DNA of 64,000 nucleotides from Methylotenera_A sp963701715 (GTDB lineage: Bacteria > Pseudomonadota > Gammaproteobacteria > Burkholderiales > Methylophilaceae). Positions 24,511 through 33,043 of this stretch are shown piece after piece. The position numbers were made by a program, and so were the translations under genes. The stretch covers positions 434,001 through 498,000 of the forward strand of contig CAVPAX010000004.1 of NCBI GenBank assembly GCA_963701715.1. Direction: 5' to 3'. The stretch's first letter is position 1; each line of letters starts with the position of its first letter. Under the pieces are notes generated by a model that worked only from the letters and a program-made list of their open reading frames with translations, searched no databases and was not told where the DNA came from.

Positions 24511-25110
24511 TTATTTTCGCATAGCTTTTTCAGACGGCGTCATCGCATCTGCATACAAAGGACGAGAAAACAAACGCTCAGCATATTTCAGCAAAGGCGC
24601 CGCCTGATTCGGCAAATCAATACCATAATGGCCTAAACGCCATAGAAGCGGCGTCACCGCAACATCCAACATGGAGTACTCGTCACCAAGCAAATAATTT
24701 TGTTTGCTAAAAATTGGCACGATTTGCGTTAAATTATCACGTATGGTTTTACGCGCTTTATCAGCCTTTTCCTCATCGCCAGATTCAATGTCTTTGATAT
24801 GGTCGAACAAATCTTTTTCAAAGTTATATAAAAACAAGCGTGCACGCGCACGCATCACTGGGTCTGCCGGCATCAATTGCGGATGTGGGAAACGCTCATC
24901 AATGTATTCGTTAATAATATTGGCTTCTGATAACACTAAATCACGCTCCACCAACACTGGAACTGTGCCATAAGGATTAAGCACTGCTAAATCTTCAGCC
25001 TTATTGGCTAAATCTACATCGATAACTTCAAAATCCATGCCCTTTTCAAACAGCACAATTCGGCAACGGTGACTGAAAGGGTCTACTGACCCAGAATATA
25101 GCTTCATCAT
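24511..25110 (-). CDS. sspA: Stringent starvation protein A (RNA polymerase-associated, GST fold)
   Basis: This 199-residue protein has the glutathione-transferase fold of SspA. The thioredoxin-like N-terminal domain (MMKLYSGSVDPFSHRCRIVLFEKGM) and a helical C-terminal domain are visible, with the PHPQLMP segment after the first domain. SspA binds sigma70-RNA polymerase and modulates stress and virulence transcription rather than acting as a transferase. It is paired with sspB downstream and preceded by petC after 66 bases. Confidence 0.93.
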   Translation of the reverse strand: MMKLYSGSVDPFSHRCRIVLFEKGMDFEVIDVDLANKAEDLAVLNPYGTVPVLVERDLVLSEANIINEYIDERFPHPQLMPADPVMRARARLFLYNFEKDLFDHIKDIESGDEEKADKARKTIRDNLTQIVPIFSKQNYLLGDEYSMLDVAVTPLLWRLGHYGIDLPNQAAPLLKYAERLFSRPLYADAMTPSEKAMRK

Positions 25111-25176
25111 TATTTATAATTCCTATTCATGCAATTCAAGAGTTGAATCAACTTTAATAAATCGCAATTAATTGTT

Positions 25177-25881
25177 TTACTTAATATCTTTCCAGTATTC
25201 TTTTTTAAGCTTTATCGTTAGCACAAGCAAAACACCTAAAAACAACAATACCCATAATCCTGCATGTTTACGCTGTTGCTTGGCTGGCTCAGCCATGAAC
25301 GCCATATAATTTGTTAAATCTGCTACAAAGGCATCATATTCCTCAGGACTCAGCCTGCCCGGCTTAACCATTTCTAATTGATGCGTTTCATGATTCAACA
25401 CTTGCTCACCTTGCAAGTCGTACAACACATGCGGCATGGCAACTTTATCGAATACGACATTATTCCAACCTGTCGACGTAGTGTTATCACGATAAAAACC
25501 TCGCATATACGAGTACACCCAGTCAGCACCACGTGCGCGAACTTCTACGGATAAATCAGGGGGTGCAACACCAAACCATTTTTTAGCATCTTTGGGATTC
25601 ATCGCCACTTTCATGGTATCGCCCACTTTTTCGCCTGCAAACAGCAAGTTATCTTTAATTTGCTTTTCTGTTAGACCGATGTCCTGCAGACGGTTATAAC
25701 GCATGTAATTAGCACTATGGCAACTGAGGCAACTATTCACGAAAGTACGCGCGCCACGCTGCAACGAGTCATTATCGCTTGGATCTATCGGCGCCTTATC
25801 CAGCTTAATATCTACGTTTGCAAGTGCAAACAACGGCATGCAGACCAAAGCCAATAATATTTTTTTCATATAAATTTTCAT
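25177..25881 (-). CDS. petC: Cytochrome c1 of the bc1 complex
   Basis: This 234-residue subunit carries electrons from the Rieske protein to soluble cytochrome c. A signal peptide (about 1-22) is followed by the heme c site CLSCH at residues 51-55, and a C-terminal membrane anchor lies near residues 207-225 (LWVLLFLGVLLVLTIKL). It is the last gene of petABC and overlaps no neighbour; an alternative start four codons downstream is possible. Its length is normal for betaproteobacteria. Confidence 0.95.
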   Translation of the reverse strand: MKIYMKKILLALVCMPLFALANVDIKLDKAPIDPSDNDSLQRGARTFVNSCLSCHSANYMRYNRLQDIGLTEKQIKDNLLFAGEKVGDTMKVAMNPKDAKKWFGVAPPDLSVEVRARGADWVYSYMRGFYRDNTTSTGWNNVVFDKVAMPHVLYDLQGEQVLNHETHQLEMVKPGRLSPEEYDAFVADLTNYMAFMAEPAKQQRKHAGLWVLLFLGVLLVLTIKLKKEYWKDIK

Positions 25882-25882
25882 A

Positions 25883-27178
25883 TTAGTATGTCACCCTTTC
25901 TGGCACTGGCTTGGTTTTATCTTTTGCAGTGTACCAAGGCATCAGGATGAAAAATAAAAAGTAAATCACAGTAAATATACGAGCAACAACTGTGGCGCGA
26001 TCGGCTCCACCCAACCAACTACCGAATTGACCCCACACATTGGATGGCACTGTACCCAAATAACCAAGCACCAAAAAACTCACCACAAAGGCTGCTAGCC
26101 AGCGTTTATAAAGCTTGCCACGATAGCGGATAGATTTCACCGGGCTTTTATCCAGCCAAGGCAGGAACGCAAACGCTACAACAGATAGGCCCATCGCCGC
26201 CACTCCAGGGAATTGCGAATTCAGTATAGGTGGAACAGCGCGCAATATTGAGTAATATGGCGTGAAATACCAAACCGGTGCGATATGTGCTGGTGTTACC
26301 ATTGGGTTAGCTGGAACAAAGTTATTATCTTCCAAGAAATATCCACCCATCTCTGGCGCAAAAAAGATTATGGCCGCAAACACGATCAAAAATACAGCCA
26401 CGCCCACTAAGTCCTTCACGGTATAGTAAGGATGAAATGGGATACCATCTAATGGGATACCTGTTTTTTTATCTTTTTTGGCTTTGATTTCAACACCATC
26501 TGGATTATTAGAACCAACTTCGTGTAAGGCAATTAAATGCACCACCACCAAGCCCAACAATACTAGCGGCAATGCAATCACATGAAATGCAAAGAAACGA
26601 TTCAATGTTGCGTCAGATATCAAGTAATCGCCGCGCAGCCACTCGGATAAATCAGGGCCGATGAATGGAATCGCACTAAATAAATTAACAATTACTTGCG
26701 CACCCCAGTAAGACATTTGCCCCCAAGGTAATAGATATCCAAAAAAGGCTTCGCCCATCAAGCACAAGAAAATAGCCACGCCAAACAACCAAATCAGTTC
26801 GCGGGGATTGCGATATGAACCATAGATAACGCCACGGAACATATGCAAATACACCACGATAAAGAACATCGAAGCGCCGGTAGAATGCATGTAACGAATG
26901 ATATTTCCACCAAATACATCGCGCATGATGTATTCAACAGAAGCGAATGCCATCTCGGCATCTGGCTTATAGTGCATCGTTAAAAAGATGCCGGTTACTA
27001 TCTGCAGCACCAGCACCAACATAGCAAGAGAACCAAAAAAGTACCAAAAATTGAAATTTTTTGGTGCATAGTATTCGGTTAAGTGATTTTTAATATTACT
27101 TGTGAGTGGAAAGCGCGCATCAATCCAGTTCATCGTACAATTTAACAAGCCTTTAGCTTGAGAATCTTTTATTGCCAT
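25883..27178 (-). CDS. petB: Cytochrome b of the bc1 complex
   Basis: This 431-residue membrane protein holds the two b hemes and both quinone sites. Heme ligand regions are visible in HSTGASMFFIVVYLHMFRG (near residue 95) and FHVIALPLVLLGLVVVHLIALHE (near 198-220). The quinol-site PEW-type loop appears as APVWYFTPYYSILRAVP. About eight membrane helices are present. It lies two bases from petA upstream and one base from petC downstream. Confidence 0.96.
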   Translation of the reverse strand: MAIKDSQAKGLLNCTMNWIDARFPLTSNIKNHLTEYYAPKNFNFWYFFGSLAMLVLVLQIVTGIFLTMHYKPDAEMAFASVEYIMRDVFGGNIIRYMHSTGASMFFIVVYLHMFRGVIYGSYRNPRELIWLFGVAIFLCLMGEAFFGYLLPWGQMSYWGAQVIVNLFSAIPFIGPDLSEWLRGDYLISDATLNRFFAFHVIALPLVLLGLVVVHLIALHEVGSNNPDGVEIKAKKDKKTGIPLDGIPFHPYYTVKDLVGVAVFLIVFAAIIFFAPEMGGYFLEDNNFVPANPMVTPAHIAPVWYFTPYYSILRAVPPILNSQFPGVAAMGLSVVAFAFLPWLDKSPVKSIRYRGKLYKRWLAAFVVSFLVLGYLGTVPSNVWGQFGSWLGGADRATVVARIFTVIYFLFFILMPWYTAKDKTKPVPERVTY

Positions 27179-27180
27179 GA

Positions 27181-27819
27181 TTATGCCTCCGCCTTTGCAT
27201 CTACACCGATCAACAAGGTCGCATCACTTAAATACTGATGCGGTGGCACCACCAGATTGGTAGGCGCCGGCGAGCCTTTAAATACGCGGCCCGCAAGATC
27301 AAATTTAGAGCCATGACATGGGCAAAAAAACCCACCCGTCCAATTGCTACCCATATCACCACCCGCCTGCAATTTTGCAGTTGGCGAACAACCCAAATGC
27401 GTACAAATGCCCACTACCACAGAAATATTTTCTTTAATTGAACGATGCGAATTTTTACAGTAAGCAGGCTGTTGTGATACCACATCGCAATTTGGGTCAG
27501 ACAATTGATCATTATGCTTCGCCAACTCAGCAGTTTGTTCCGGTGTGCGGCTGATAATCCAGACCGGTTTACCGCGCCATTCTGCCGTCATAAAAGTACC
27601 AGGCTCAATTTTACTAATATCCACCTCTACCGGTGCGCCCGCTGCCTTAGCGCGCTCGCTTGGTAACATACTGCCCACAAACGGCACAGCTACTGCCGCT
27701 ACACCAACTGCCCCTGTACACGCTGTTGCAGTAATCAAAAATTGTCGTTTTTCTAAATCAACCTCAGAAGGCTGGTGAAATGATAGAGCACTGCTCTTGT
27801 CAATTTGGCTGTCTGACAT
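27181..27819 (-). CDS. petA: Rieske iron-sulfur subunit of the bc1 complex
   Basis: This 212-residue protein carries the 2Fe-2S cluster that takes electrons from quinol. The ligand boxes CTHLGC and CPCHGS are both present in the C-terminal half. The N-terminus has a single helix (about 31-50) preceded by LEKRQFLITAT, a Tat-type signal in which the usual RR is KR. The Tat genes lie about 2 kb away. It is the first gene of petABC, behind a promoter and a palindromic operator-like site. Confidence 0.95.
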   Translation of the reverse strand: MSDSQIDKSSALSFHQPSEVDLEKRQFLITATACTGAVGVAAVAVPFVGSMLPSERAKAAGAPVEVDISKIEPGTFMTAEWRGKPVWIISRTPEQTAELAKHNDQLSDPNCDVVSQQPAYCKNSHRSIKENISVVVGICTHLGCSPTAKLQAGGDMGSNWTGGFFCPCHGSKFDLAGRVFKGSPAPTNLVVPPHQYLSDATLLIGVDAKAEA

Positions 27820-27878
27820 TTGCTTCCTTTAACTGCCCTTTCGAGGCGTGACTAAAGATACGGTTTACGAAACAAAGA

Positions 27879-27907
27879 ATTATACATTTTTTCACATAAC
27901 AAACCAA
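27879..27907 (-). promoter_or_regulatory. Promoter of petABC
   Basis: On the minus strand TTGGTT (27907-27902), a 17-base spacer and a perfect TATAAT (27884-27879) lie upstream of petA. The predicted start near 27872 gives a leader of about 50 bases. Confidence 0.6.
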
Positions 27908-27922
27908 ATTTAATTTGATAAG

Positions 27923-27942
27923 TAATTGATACGTATCAATTA
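27923..27942. promoter_or_regulatory. Perfect 20-base palindrome with FNR/Anr-type core
   Basis: The palindrome is perfect over 20 bases and its core, TTGATACGTATCAA (27926-27939), equals the FNR-family consensus TTGAT-N4-ATCAA. Its centre is about 60 bases upstream of the predicted petA transcription start, the class I activator position. It just touches the nif3 stop codon. A role in oxygen control of the bc1 complex is inferred. Confidence 0.6.
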
Positions 27943-28686
27943 AACCGGGTTATCGATATCAATAAATTCATGAGCGATTCCGAACTTTCTCTCTAAATGC
28001 TCACCTAATGCTTTTATTCCGTAACGTTCTGTTGCGTGATGTCCCGCTGCGATATAAGACATCCCTGTTTCGCGCGCCACATGTACCGTCTGCTCGGATA
28101 TCTCGCCACTAATGTAAGCATCCACATTAGCAGCAGCAGCCTGCTCGATATAACCTTGCGCCGCACCCGTACAAAGCGCGATACGTTTGATTGGTTTGGT
28201 TAAGTCACCGATCACCTGTGGCGCCCGCTTCAGCGTTACTTCTATATCTGCAGCAAGGGTTTGTAGTGTGTGTGGTTGACTCAGTTTAGCCAAAGCAAGC
28301 ATATCATTTTCACCTGCCCAGCCTGTAAGCTCAAGCCCTAACTGCTTCACGAGCATCACGTTATTGCCTATTTCCGGATGTGCATCTAGCGGTAAATGAA
28401 AAGCGAACAGGTTAATATCATGTTGCATCAAAAACTGAATTCTCCGTTTTTTAATGCCCGTGATCGACAGCGCTTCGCCTCGCCAGAAATAGCCATGATG
28501 TACCAGAATCGCATCGGCGTTTGCTTTCTGTGCCGCATGCAGCAAATCCATACTTGCCGTCACCCCTGTTACAATTTTACTGATTTCAGACTTGCCTTCC
28601 AATTGTAGACCGTTTGGGCAGTAGTCGCTAAATTGCTCGGGATGTAACAGTTGATTTAAATAATTACTCAAGTCATTTATTTTCAT
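27940..28686 (-). CDS. Nif3-like dinuclear metal centre protein (YbgI family)
   Basis: This 248-residue protein belongs to the Nif3/YbgI family, whose members bind two metal ions and have no firmly established reaction. Many are annotated GTP cyclohydrolase I type 2-like. Metal-ligand segments ILVHHGYFW near residue 61 and YIAAGHHATERYG near residue 213 are visible. The length matches the short bacterial form without an inserted domain. It is divergent from the DegS-type gene, with 47 bases between them, and its stop lies within the operator-like palindrome upstream of petA. Confidence 0.9.
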   Translation of the reverse strand: MKINDLSNYLNQLLHPEQFSDYCPNGLQLEGKSEISKIVTGVTASMDLLHAAQKANADAILVHHGYFWRGEALSITGIKKRRIQFLMQHDINLFAFHLPLDAHPEIGNNVMLVKQLGLELTGWAGENDMLALAKLSQPHTLQTLAADIEVTLKRAPQVIGDLTKPIKRIALCTGAAQGYIEQAAAANVDAYISGEISEQTVHVARETGMSYIAAGHHATERYGIKALGEHLERKFGIAHEFIDIDNPV

Positions 28687-28733
28687 GAATTTTCACCTAT
28701 ACTTATATGCATTCATATTCTATGTTTTAAAGT

Positions 28734-29888
28734 ATGCAACGAATCTGGCTTATTTTTGCACAATCTGTCACCGCCTGCTTGGGCTTATTGTTTGTGCTGA
28801 AACTTTTTTATCCACATTTACTTGAAAATAGGCAAGAACCAATTGTCATCAATCAAGTACAACCAAGCCCTATAGTCAGTTCTAAGGGCGGCTATAGTGA
28901 TGCTGCAAAAAAAGCCATGCCTTCGGTAGTCAATATTTTCACCTCAAGTACAGTAAGCGCCACTGGCCCACATGAACAATTTAAAGACGACCCATTGTTC
29001 AGACATTTTTTTGGTGACCAGCTAGACAATGAAGAAGATCAGCCAGAAAACAGCTTAGGTAGCGGTGTCATTGTAAGTGAGCAAGGTTTGATATTAACCA
29101 ATCATCATGTGGTTGCGAGCGCAGACGAAATTGAAGTTGCCTTAGCGGATGGCAGGAAATTATCTGCCAAAGTCGTTGGCACAGATCCTGACACCGATTT
29201 AGCCGTGTTAAAGGTAGAGGCAGAAAAACTCCCTGCAATTACTTTTGCGGCATCGGACAAACTTAATATAGGCGATGTGGTGCTAGCGATTGGCAATCCA
29301 TTTGGGGTTGGACAGGCCGTCACACAAGGCATTGTCAGTGCGCTTGGGCGCAATCATCTGGGCATAAATACTTACGAAAACTTTATTCAAACCGACGCTT
29401 CAATTAATCCAGGGAACTCCGGTGGTGCGCTCATTGATGCTGAAGGTAATTTGGTTGGTATTAATAGCGCTATTTATTCGCGCAGCGGCGGCAGCATGGG
29501 CATTGGTTTTGCAATCCCGGCCAGCATAGCAAAACAGGTGATGGAACAAATTGCAGTTAGCGGCAGCGTGACACGTGGCTGGATAGGCATAGAGGCACAA
29601 GATATTACACCCGAATTGGCCGAGTCGTTCAAATTATCACAGGTGCGTGGGTCTTTGATTGCTGGTGTGCTAAGAGACAGTCCAGCGGATCTGGCGGGAC
29701 TTAAAGCTGGCGATGTGCTGTTGGCAATCAACAATAAAGAAGTCATCGACAGCAGTAGCATGCTTAATATTATTGCCGCGCTGAAACCTAACGAAAAAGC
29801 TGTACTGAGGATTGCCAGGGCCGAAAAGGAAATGAACGTAAACGTAACGGTAGGCAAACGACCTAAGCCTGAAATTGCGCGAAAGTAG
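28734..29888 (+). CDS. DegS/HtrA-type periplasmic serine protease
   Basis: This 384-residue protein has an N-terminal membrane anchor (about 4-27), a trypsin-like domain and one PDZ domain (about 275-370). The catalytic triad is His125 in TNHHVV, Asp155 in DTDLAVL and Ser229 in NPGNSGGAL. A single anchor and a single PDZ domain fit DegS, the sensor that starts sigmaE release, more than DegP or DegQ. Its place between tatABC and petABC is common in betaproteobacteria. The substrate cannot be told from the sequence. Confidence 0.9.
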   Translation: MQRIWLIFAQSVTACLGLLFVLKLFYPHLLENRQEPIVINQVQPSPIVSSKGGYSDAAKKAMPSVVNIFTSSTVSATGPHEQFKDDPLFRHFFGDQLDNEEDQPENSLGSGVIVSEQGLILTNHHVVASADEIEVALADGRKLSAKVVGTDPDTDLAVLKVEAEKLPAITFAASDKLNIGDVVLAIGNPFGVGQAVTQGIVSALGRNHLGINTYENFIQTDASINPGNSGGALIDAEGNLVGINSAIYSRSGGSMGIGFAIPASIAKQVMEQIAVSGSVTRGWIGIEAQDITPELAESFKLSQVRGSLIAGVLRDSPADLAGLKAGDVLLAINNKEVIDSSSMLNIIAALKPNEKAVLRIARAEKEMNVNVTVGKRPKPEIARK

Positions 29889-29919
29889 CCTAAATTCAAT
29901 AGAAAAGTTAATCTAGGCT
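29887..29919 (+). terminator. Weak terminator between degS-like gene and tatC
   Basis: AGCCTA and TAGGCT pair across an imperfect stem with an inner ATT/AAT, followed by a short T-rich run. It spans the 24-base convergent gap and overlaps both gene ends. Confidence 0.35.
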
Positions 29920-30644
29920 TTAATTGAATTGGTCTTAGGCCGCGTAAACTGTGCAACCATAACCCCGGCTTCATAAAGCAACCACAGAGGTACGGCCAGC
30001 ATAAATTGCGAAATAATGTCGGGCGGTGTAAAAATGGCACCTAGAATAAACGCACCAACAATTACATAGCCGCGCGCATCCTTTAATTGCACAATAGTCA
30101 CCCAGCCGAAACGCGCAATCAATACCACTGCGACTGGCACCTCAAAAGCCAGCCCAAATGCCATAAATAACGTCATCACGAAATCGAGATATTGTGAAAT
30201 ATCAGTCATCACAGCTACCCCTGTTGGCGCGCTACCAACAATAAAACCAAACACTACGGGCAAAACAGCAAAGTAGGCAAATGCCATGCCCGTTAAAAAC
30301 AATATGCTGCTGGCAACAATAACTGGCACCATTAATTTTCTTTCGTGTTCATACAAGCCTGGTGCAACAAATGCCCAAATTTGATACAGCGTATGCGGCA
30401 AAGAAATGACAAAAGCTGCCATCATAGCGACTTTCATAGGTACAAAAAAAGGCGTAGTCACCGCAGTTGCAATCATTTGGCCACCTTCAGGCAGTTTGGC
30501 CAGCATAGGTGCGGCCAGCAAGGCATAGATTTTATTTGCAAAAGGAAATAGTCCAATAAACACTAACACAAAGCCCAGCACGATTCTTAACAGGCGGTTA
30601 CGTAGCTCAATAAGGTGAGATATAAAAGATTCGGTCGGCGTCAT
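29913..30644 (-). CDS. tatC: Twin-arginine translocase subunit TatC
   Basis: This 243-residue protein with about six membrane helices is TatC, which recognises twin-arginine signals. It starts MTPTESFISHLIELRNRLLR, the conserved N-terminal signal-binding region, and has FVAPGLYEHERKL in the first periplasmic loop. It is the last gene of tatABC. Its 3' end faces the DegS-type gene. Confidence 0.95.
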   Translation of the reverse strand: MTPTESFISHLIELRNRLLRIVLGFVLVFIGLFPFANKIYALLAAPMLAKLPEGGQMIATAVTTPFFVPMKVAMMAAFVISLPHTLYQIWAFVAPGLYEHERKLMVPVIVASSILFLTGMAFAYFAVLPVVFGFIVGSAPTGVAVMTDISQYLDFVMTLFMAFGLAFEVPVAVVLIARFGWVTIVQLKDARGYVIVGAFILGAIFTPPDIISQFMLAVPLWLLYEAGVMVAQFTRPKTNSIKA

Positions 30645-30656
30645 CCTTTACTCACT

Positions 30657-30995
30657 TTACTCTTGTCTTGTACGTTTGGATGTTGAGGCTTTGGCTGCTT
30701 TGGTTTTGCTTGGCCTATTAGCGGCCCTGGTAACTTTTTGAGTGGTTTCAGTAGTTAGACTTTCAATATCTGCTTCTGCATTTTCGACGGATTGCTTAAT
30801 CTCCTGCTGTAATTTTTGCAATTCCTCAAAGCGCATTTCTCGATTAACTTCTTCTTTCACTTGCGCCATATATCGCTGCATACGCCCTGTGAATGCGCCA
30901 ACGGTACGCGCCACTTTTGGCAACTTTTCCGGGCCTATCACCAGCAAAGCAACCACCGCTATGACTAGCAGCTCTGAGAAAGAAACGTCGAACAT
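30657..30995 (-). CDS. tatB: Twin-arginine translocase subunit TatB
   Basis: This 112-residue protein has the N-terminal helix and hinge of TatB (MFDVSFSELLVIAVVALLVIGPEKLP), then an amphipathic helix and a long charged tail rich in Lys, Thr and Ala. The Glu and GPEKLP hinge distinguish it from TatA. With TatC it forms the receptor for folded proteins. Spacing to tatA and tatC is 6 and 12 bases. Confidence 0.93.
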   Translation of the reverse strand: MFDVSFSELLVIAVVALLVIGPEKLPKVARTVGAFTGRMQRYMAQVKEEVNREMRFEELQKLQQEIKQSVENAEADIESLTTETTQKVTRAANRPSKTKAAKASTSKRTRQE

Positions 30996-31001
30996 AAAAA
31001 C

Positions 31002-31211
31002 TTATTGATTGGTTTTTTTTGTTACTTCACCTTCAATCGTCTTGCCGGTATTATCATCGCCCTCTACGGCTTGCCCATCTTTCATAGCTTTTTTAAACTC
31101 ATTCACTGCGCCGCCCACATCACCACCAATATTGCGTAATTTTTTTGTGCCGAAAATCAACACCACAATTAACAACACAACCAACCAATGCCATAAACTA
31201 AACGAACCCAT
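31002..31211 (-). CDS. tatA: Twin-arginine translocase subunit TatA
   Basis: This 69-residue protein is the pore-forming TatA: one helix (LWHWLVVLLIVVLIFG), the FGTKKLR hinge, an amphipathic helix with FKKAM and a short acidic tail. I start at 31211 (MGSFSLWHW) because AAGGAG lies eight bases upstream. A longer frame to 31289 overlaps the HIT gene and adds a stretch with no family match. Confidence 0.94.
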   Translation of the reverse strand: MGSFSLWHWLVVLLIVVLIFGTKKLRNIGGDVGGAVNEFKKAMKDGQAVEGDDNTGKTIEGEVTKKTNQ

Positions 31212-31221
31212 TCCGATCTCC

Positions 31222-31560
31222 TTATTGTTTAGCGCCCGGCAAACCGCCGCCAAACACGTGTATATGTAAATGAAACACCTCTTGCCCACCCTCGCGGCCA
31301 GTATTTATGAGGGTTTTAAAACCAGCCAGGCCTTGCTCTTTGGCTAACTTTGATCCTAGCAGCAGCATTTTCCCGAGCAAAACCTGATGTGCAGCATCGC
31401 AATCCTTTAAACTTTCTACATGCATCTTAGGCACAATCATAAAGTGTACTTTTGCCATCGGTTTAATATCATTAAATGCTATAACATCGTCATCTTCATA
31501 TATTATTTTTGTAGGAATGATGCCATTCACGATTTTACAAAATATGCAGTCTACATTCAT
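31222..31560 (-). CDS. HIT-family nucleotide-binding protein (HinT-like)
   Basis: This 112-residue protein has the histidine triad HLHIHVFGGG near its C-terminus, and the CIFCKIVNGIIP N-terminal segment of the HinT branch. HinT enzymes hydrolyse nucleoside phosphoramidates. The gene overlaps hisE by four bases and precedes tatA, a placement common in betaproteobacteria. Whether it helps histidine synthesis is unknown. Confidence 0.92.
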   Translation of the reverse strand: MNVDCIFCKIVNGIIPTKIIYEDDDVIAFNDIKPMAKVHFMIVPKMHVESLKDCDAAHQVLLGKMLLLGSKLAKEQGLAGFKTLINTGREGGQEVFHLHIHVFGGGLPGAKQ

Positions 31561-31874
31561 TTTGAACGGCTCTCTTTTTCTACAATGCCTGACAAGCCTT
31601 CACGGCGTGCCAATTCATCTAACACGTCCTGTGGCTTTAATCCTACTTTGGCTAGCATTACGAGCGTGTGGAACCACAAATCAGCAGTTTCGTAAATAAT
31701 CTCTTCTTTATTGCCGCCTTTAGCTGCCAGGACAGTCTCAGTAGCTTCTTCACCTATCTTTTTAAGAATTCCATCCATGCCTTTGGCATATAACTTGGCC
31801 ACATAGGACGTGGTTGGGTCAGCAGCCTTGCGTTGCTCTAATAACTCCGACAATCTGTTTAGCACGTCATTCAT
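31557..31874 (-). CDS. hisE: Phosphoribosyl-ATP pyrophosphatase
   Basis: HisE removes pyrophosphate from phosphoribosyl-ATP, the second step of histidine synthesis. The 105-residue protein has the all-alpha MazG-like motifs KKIGEEATETVLAAK and ETADLWFHTLVML. It is separate from hisI here, unlike the fused enterobacterial enzyme. It overlaps the following HIT gene by four bases (ATGA) and follows hisI after 14 bases. Confidence 0.95.
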   Translation of the reverse strand: MNDVLNRLSELLEQRKAADPTTSYVAKLYAKGMDGILKKIGEEATETVLAAKGGNKEEIIYETADLWFHTLVMLAKVGLKPQDVLDELARREGLSGIVEKESRSK

Positions 31875-31888
31875 ATTTGAGAGCTTAC

Positions 31889-32266
31889 CTAATAAATATC
31901 TTTTGGATCTTTAATCACTGGCTGGTCTATTAACCAATGATCATTTTCCAGTCTCTTGAAAAAACAATTATGTCGCCCTGTATGGCAGGCAATGCCACCA
32001 ATTTGTTCAACGCTTAATAAAATTACATCTTCATCACAGTCAACACGAATTTCATGCACTTTTTGAATATGTCCTGATTCTTCGCCCTTATGCCACAGTT
32101 TGTTGCGTGAGCGCGACCAATATACGGCCTGCTTAGTATCATTGGTCAATTGGAGGGCCTCACGATTCATCCACGCAACCATCAGAATTTTTTTTGTACC
32201 GCAATCCTGTGCTATTGCAGGTACTAGGCCATTGGCATCCCAATTCACCTCATCTAGCCAGCTCAA
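31889..32266 (-). CDS. hisI: Phosphoribosyl-AMP cyclohydrolase
   Basis: HisI opens the adenine ring of phosphoribosyl-AMP, the third step of the pathway. The 125-residue protein shows the metal-binding DCDEDVILL segment and the zinc cysteines in GGIACHTGRHNCFF. It overlaps hisF by four bases and is followed by hisE. Standard length for the stand-alone form. Confidence 0.95.
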   Translation of the reverse strand: MSWLDEVNWDANGLVPAIAQDCGTKKILMVAWMNREALQLTNDTKQAVYWSRSRNKLWHKGEESGHIQKVHEIRVDCDEDVILLSVEQIGGIACHTGRHNCFFKRLENDHWLIDQPVIKDPKDIY

Positions 32267-33030
32267 AGCCTAACCTCGATTCCTTGCTGCTGCATATACT
32301 CTTTGGCTTGTTGCACAGTATATTCACCATAGTGAAAGATACTTGCTGCCAGCACTGCATCAGCACCTCCTAGAATGATACCATCCACCAGATGTTGTAA
32401 ATTGCCCACGCCTCCGGAAGCGATAAGCGGCACATCCACAGCATCAGAAATCGCACGATTCAATGGATTATTGAAACCAATTTTTGTCCCATCGCGATCC
32501 ATACTTGTTACCAGCAGCTCGCCAGCGCCAAGACTCACCATGTATTCAGCCCATTTCACAGCATCCAAGCCAGTTGGTTTACGGCCGCCGTGAGTAAATA
32601 CTTCCCACTCGAAAGGTTGATTGTCTACCTTTTTCGCATCAATGGCTACTACGATACATTGCGAGCCGAAGCGGCTTGTAGCGGCTTGCACCATTTGTGG
32701 ATTCAGCACAGCTGTCGTATTTATGCTTACCTTATCAGCTCCAGCGTTCAGCAGGCGACGCACGTCTTCAACTTCGCGCACTCCACCGCCTACTGTGAGA
32801 GGGATAAATACCTGAGAAGCCACCTCTTCGATAATATGCAAAATCAAATCACGATTGTCAGAGCTAGCTGTGATGTCTAAAAATGTGAGTTCATCAGCAC
32901 CTTGGTCGTCATAACGCTTGGCAATTTCAACCGGGTCGCCAGCATCGCGCAACTCCAAGAAATTAACGCCTTTTACAACACGACCATCGGTAACATCCAA
33001 GCAAGGAATGATGCGTTTTGCCAATCCCAT
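32263..33030 (-). CDS. hisF: Imidazole glycerol phosphate synthase, cyclase subunit
   Basis: This 255-residue TIM barrel pairs with HisH to make imidazole glycerol phosphate. The catalytic aspartates lie in PCLDVTDGRVVKG (about residue 11) and IVVAIDAKKVD (about 130). Half-barrel phosphate sites GGVRE and GGVGN are visible. It follows hisA after 13 bases and overlaps hisI by four. Confidence 0.96.
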   Translation of the reverse strand: MGLAKRIIPCLDVTDGRVVKGVNFLELRDAGDPVEIAKRYDDQGADELTFLDITASSDNRDLILHIIEEVASQVFIPLTVGGGVREVEDVRRLLNAGADKVSINTTAVLNPQMVQAATSRFGSQCIVVAIDAKKVDNQPFEWEVFTHGGRKPTGLDAVKWAEYMVSLGAGELLVTSMDRDGTKIGFNNPLNRAISDAVDVPLIASGGVGNLQHLVDGIILGGADAVLAASIFHYGEYTVQQAKEYMQQQGIEVRL

Positions 33031-33043
33031 TAAATTAAGTCCA

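Noticed and set aside
27923..27942. Palindrome after nif3 as a terminator
   Set aside because: There is no T run on either side and no loop. The core is a perfect FNR-type box at an activator distance from the petA promoter.
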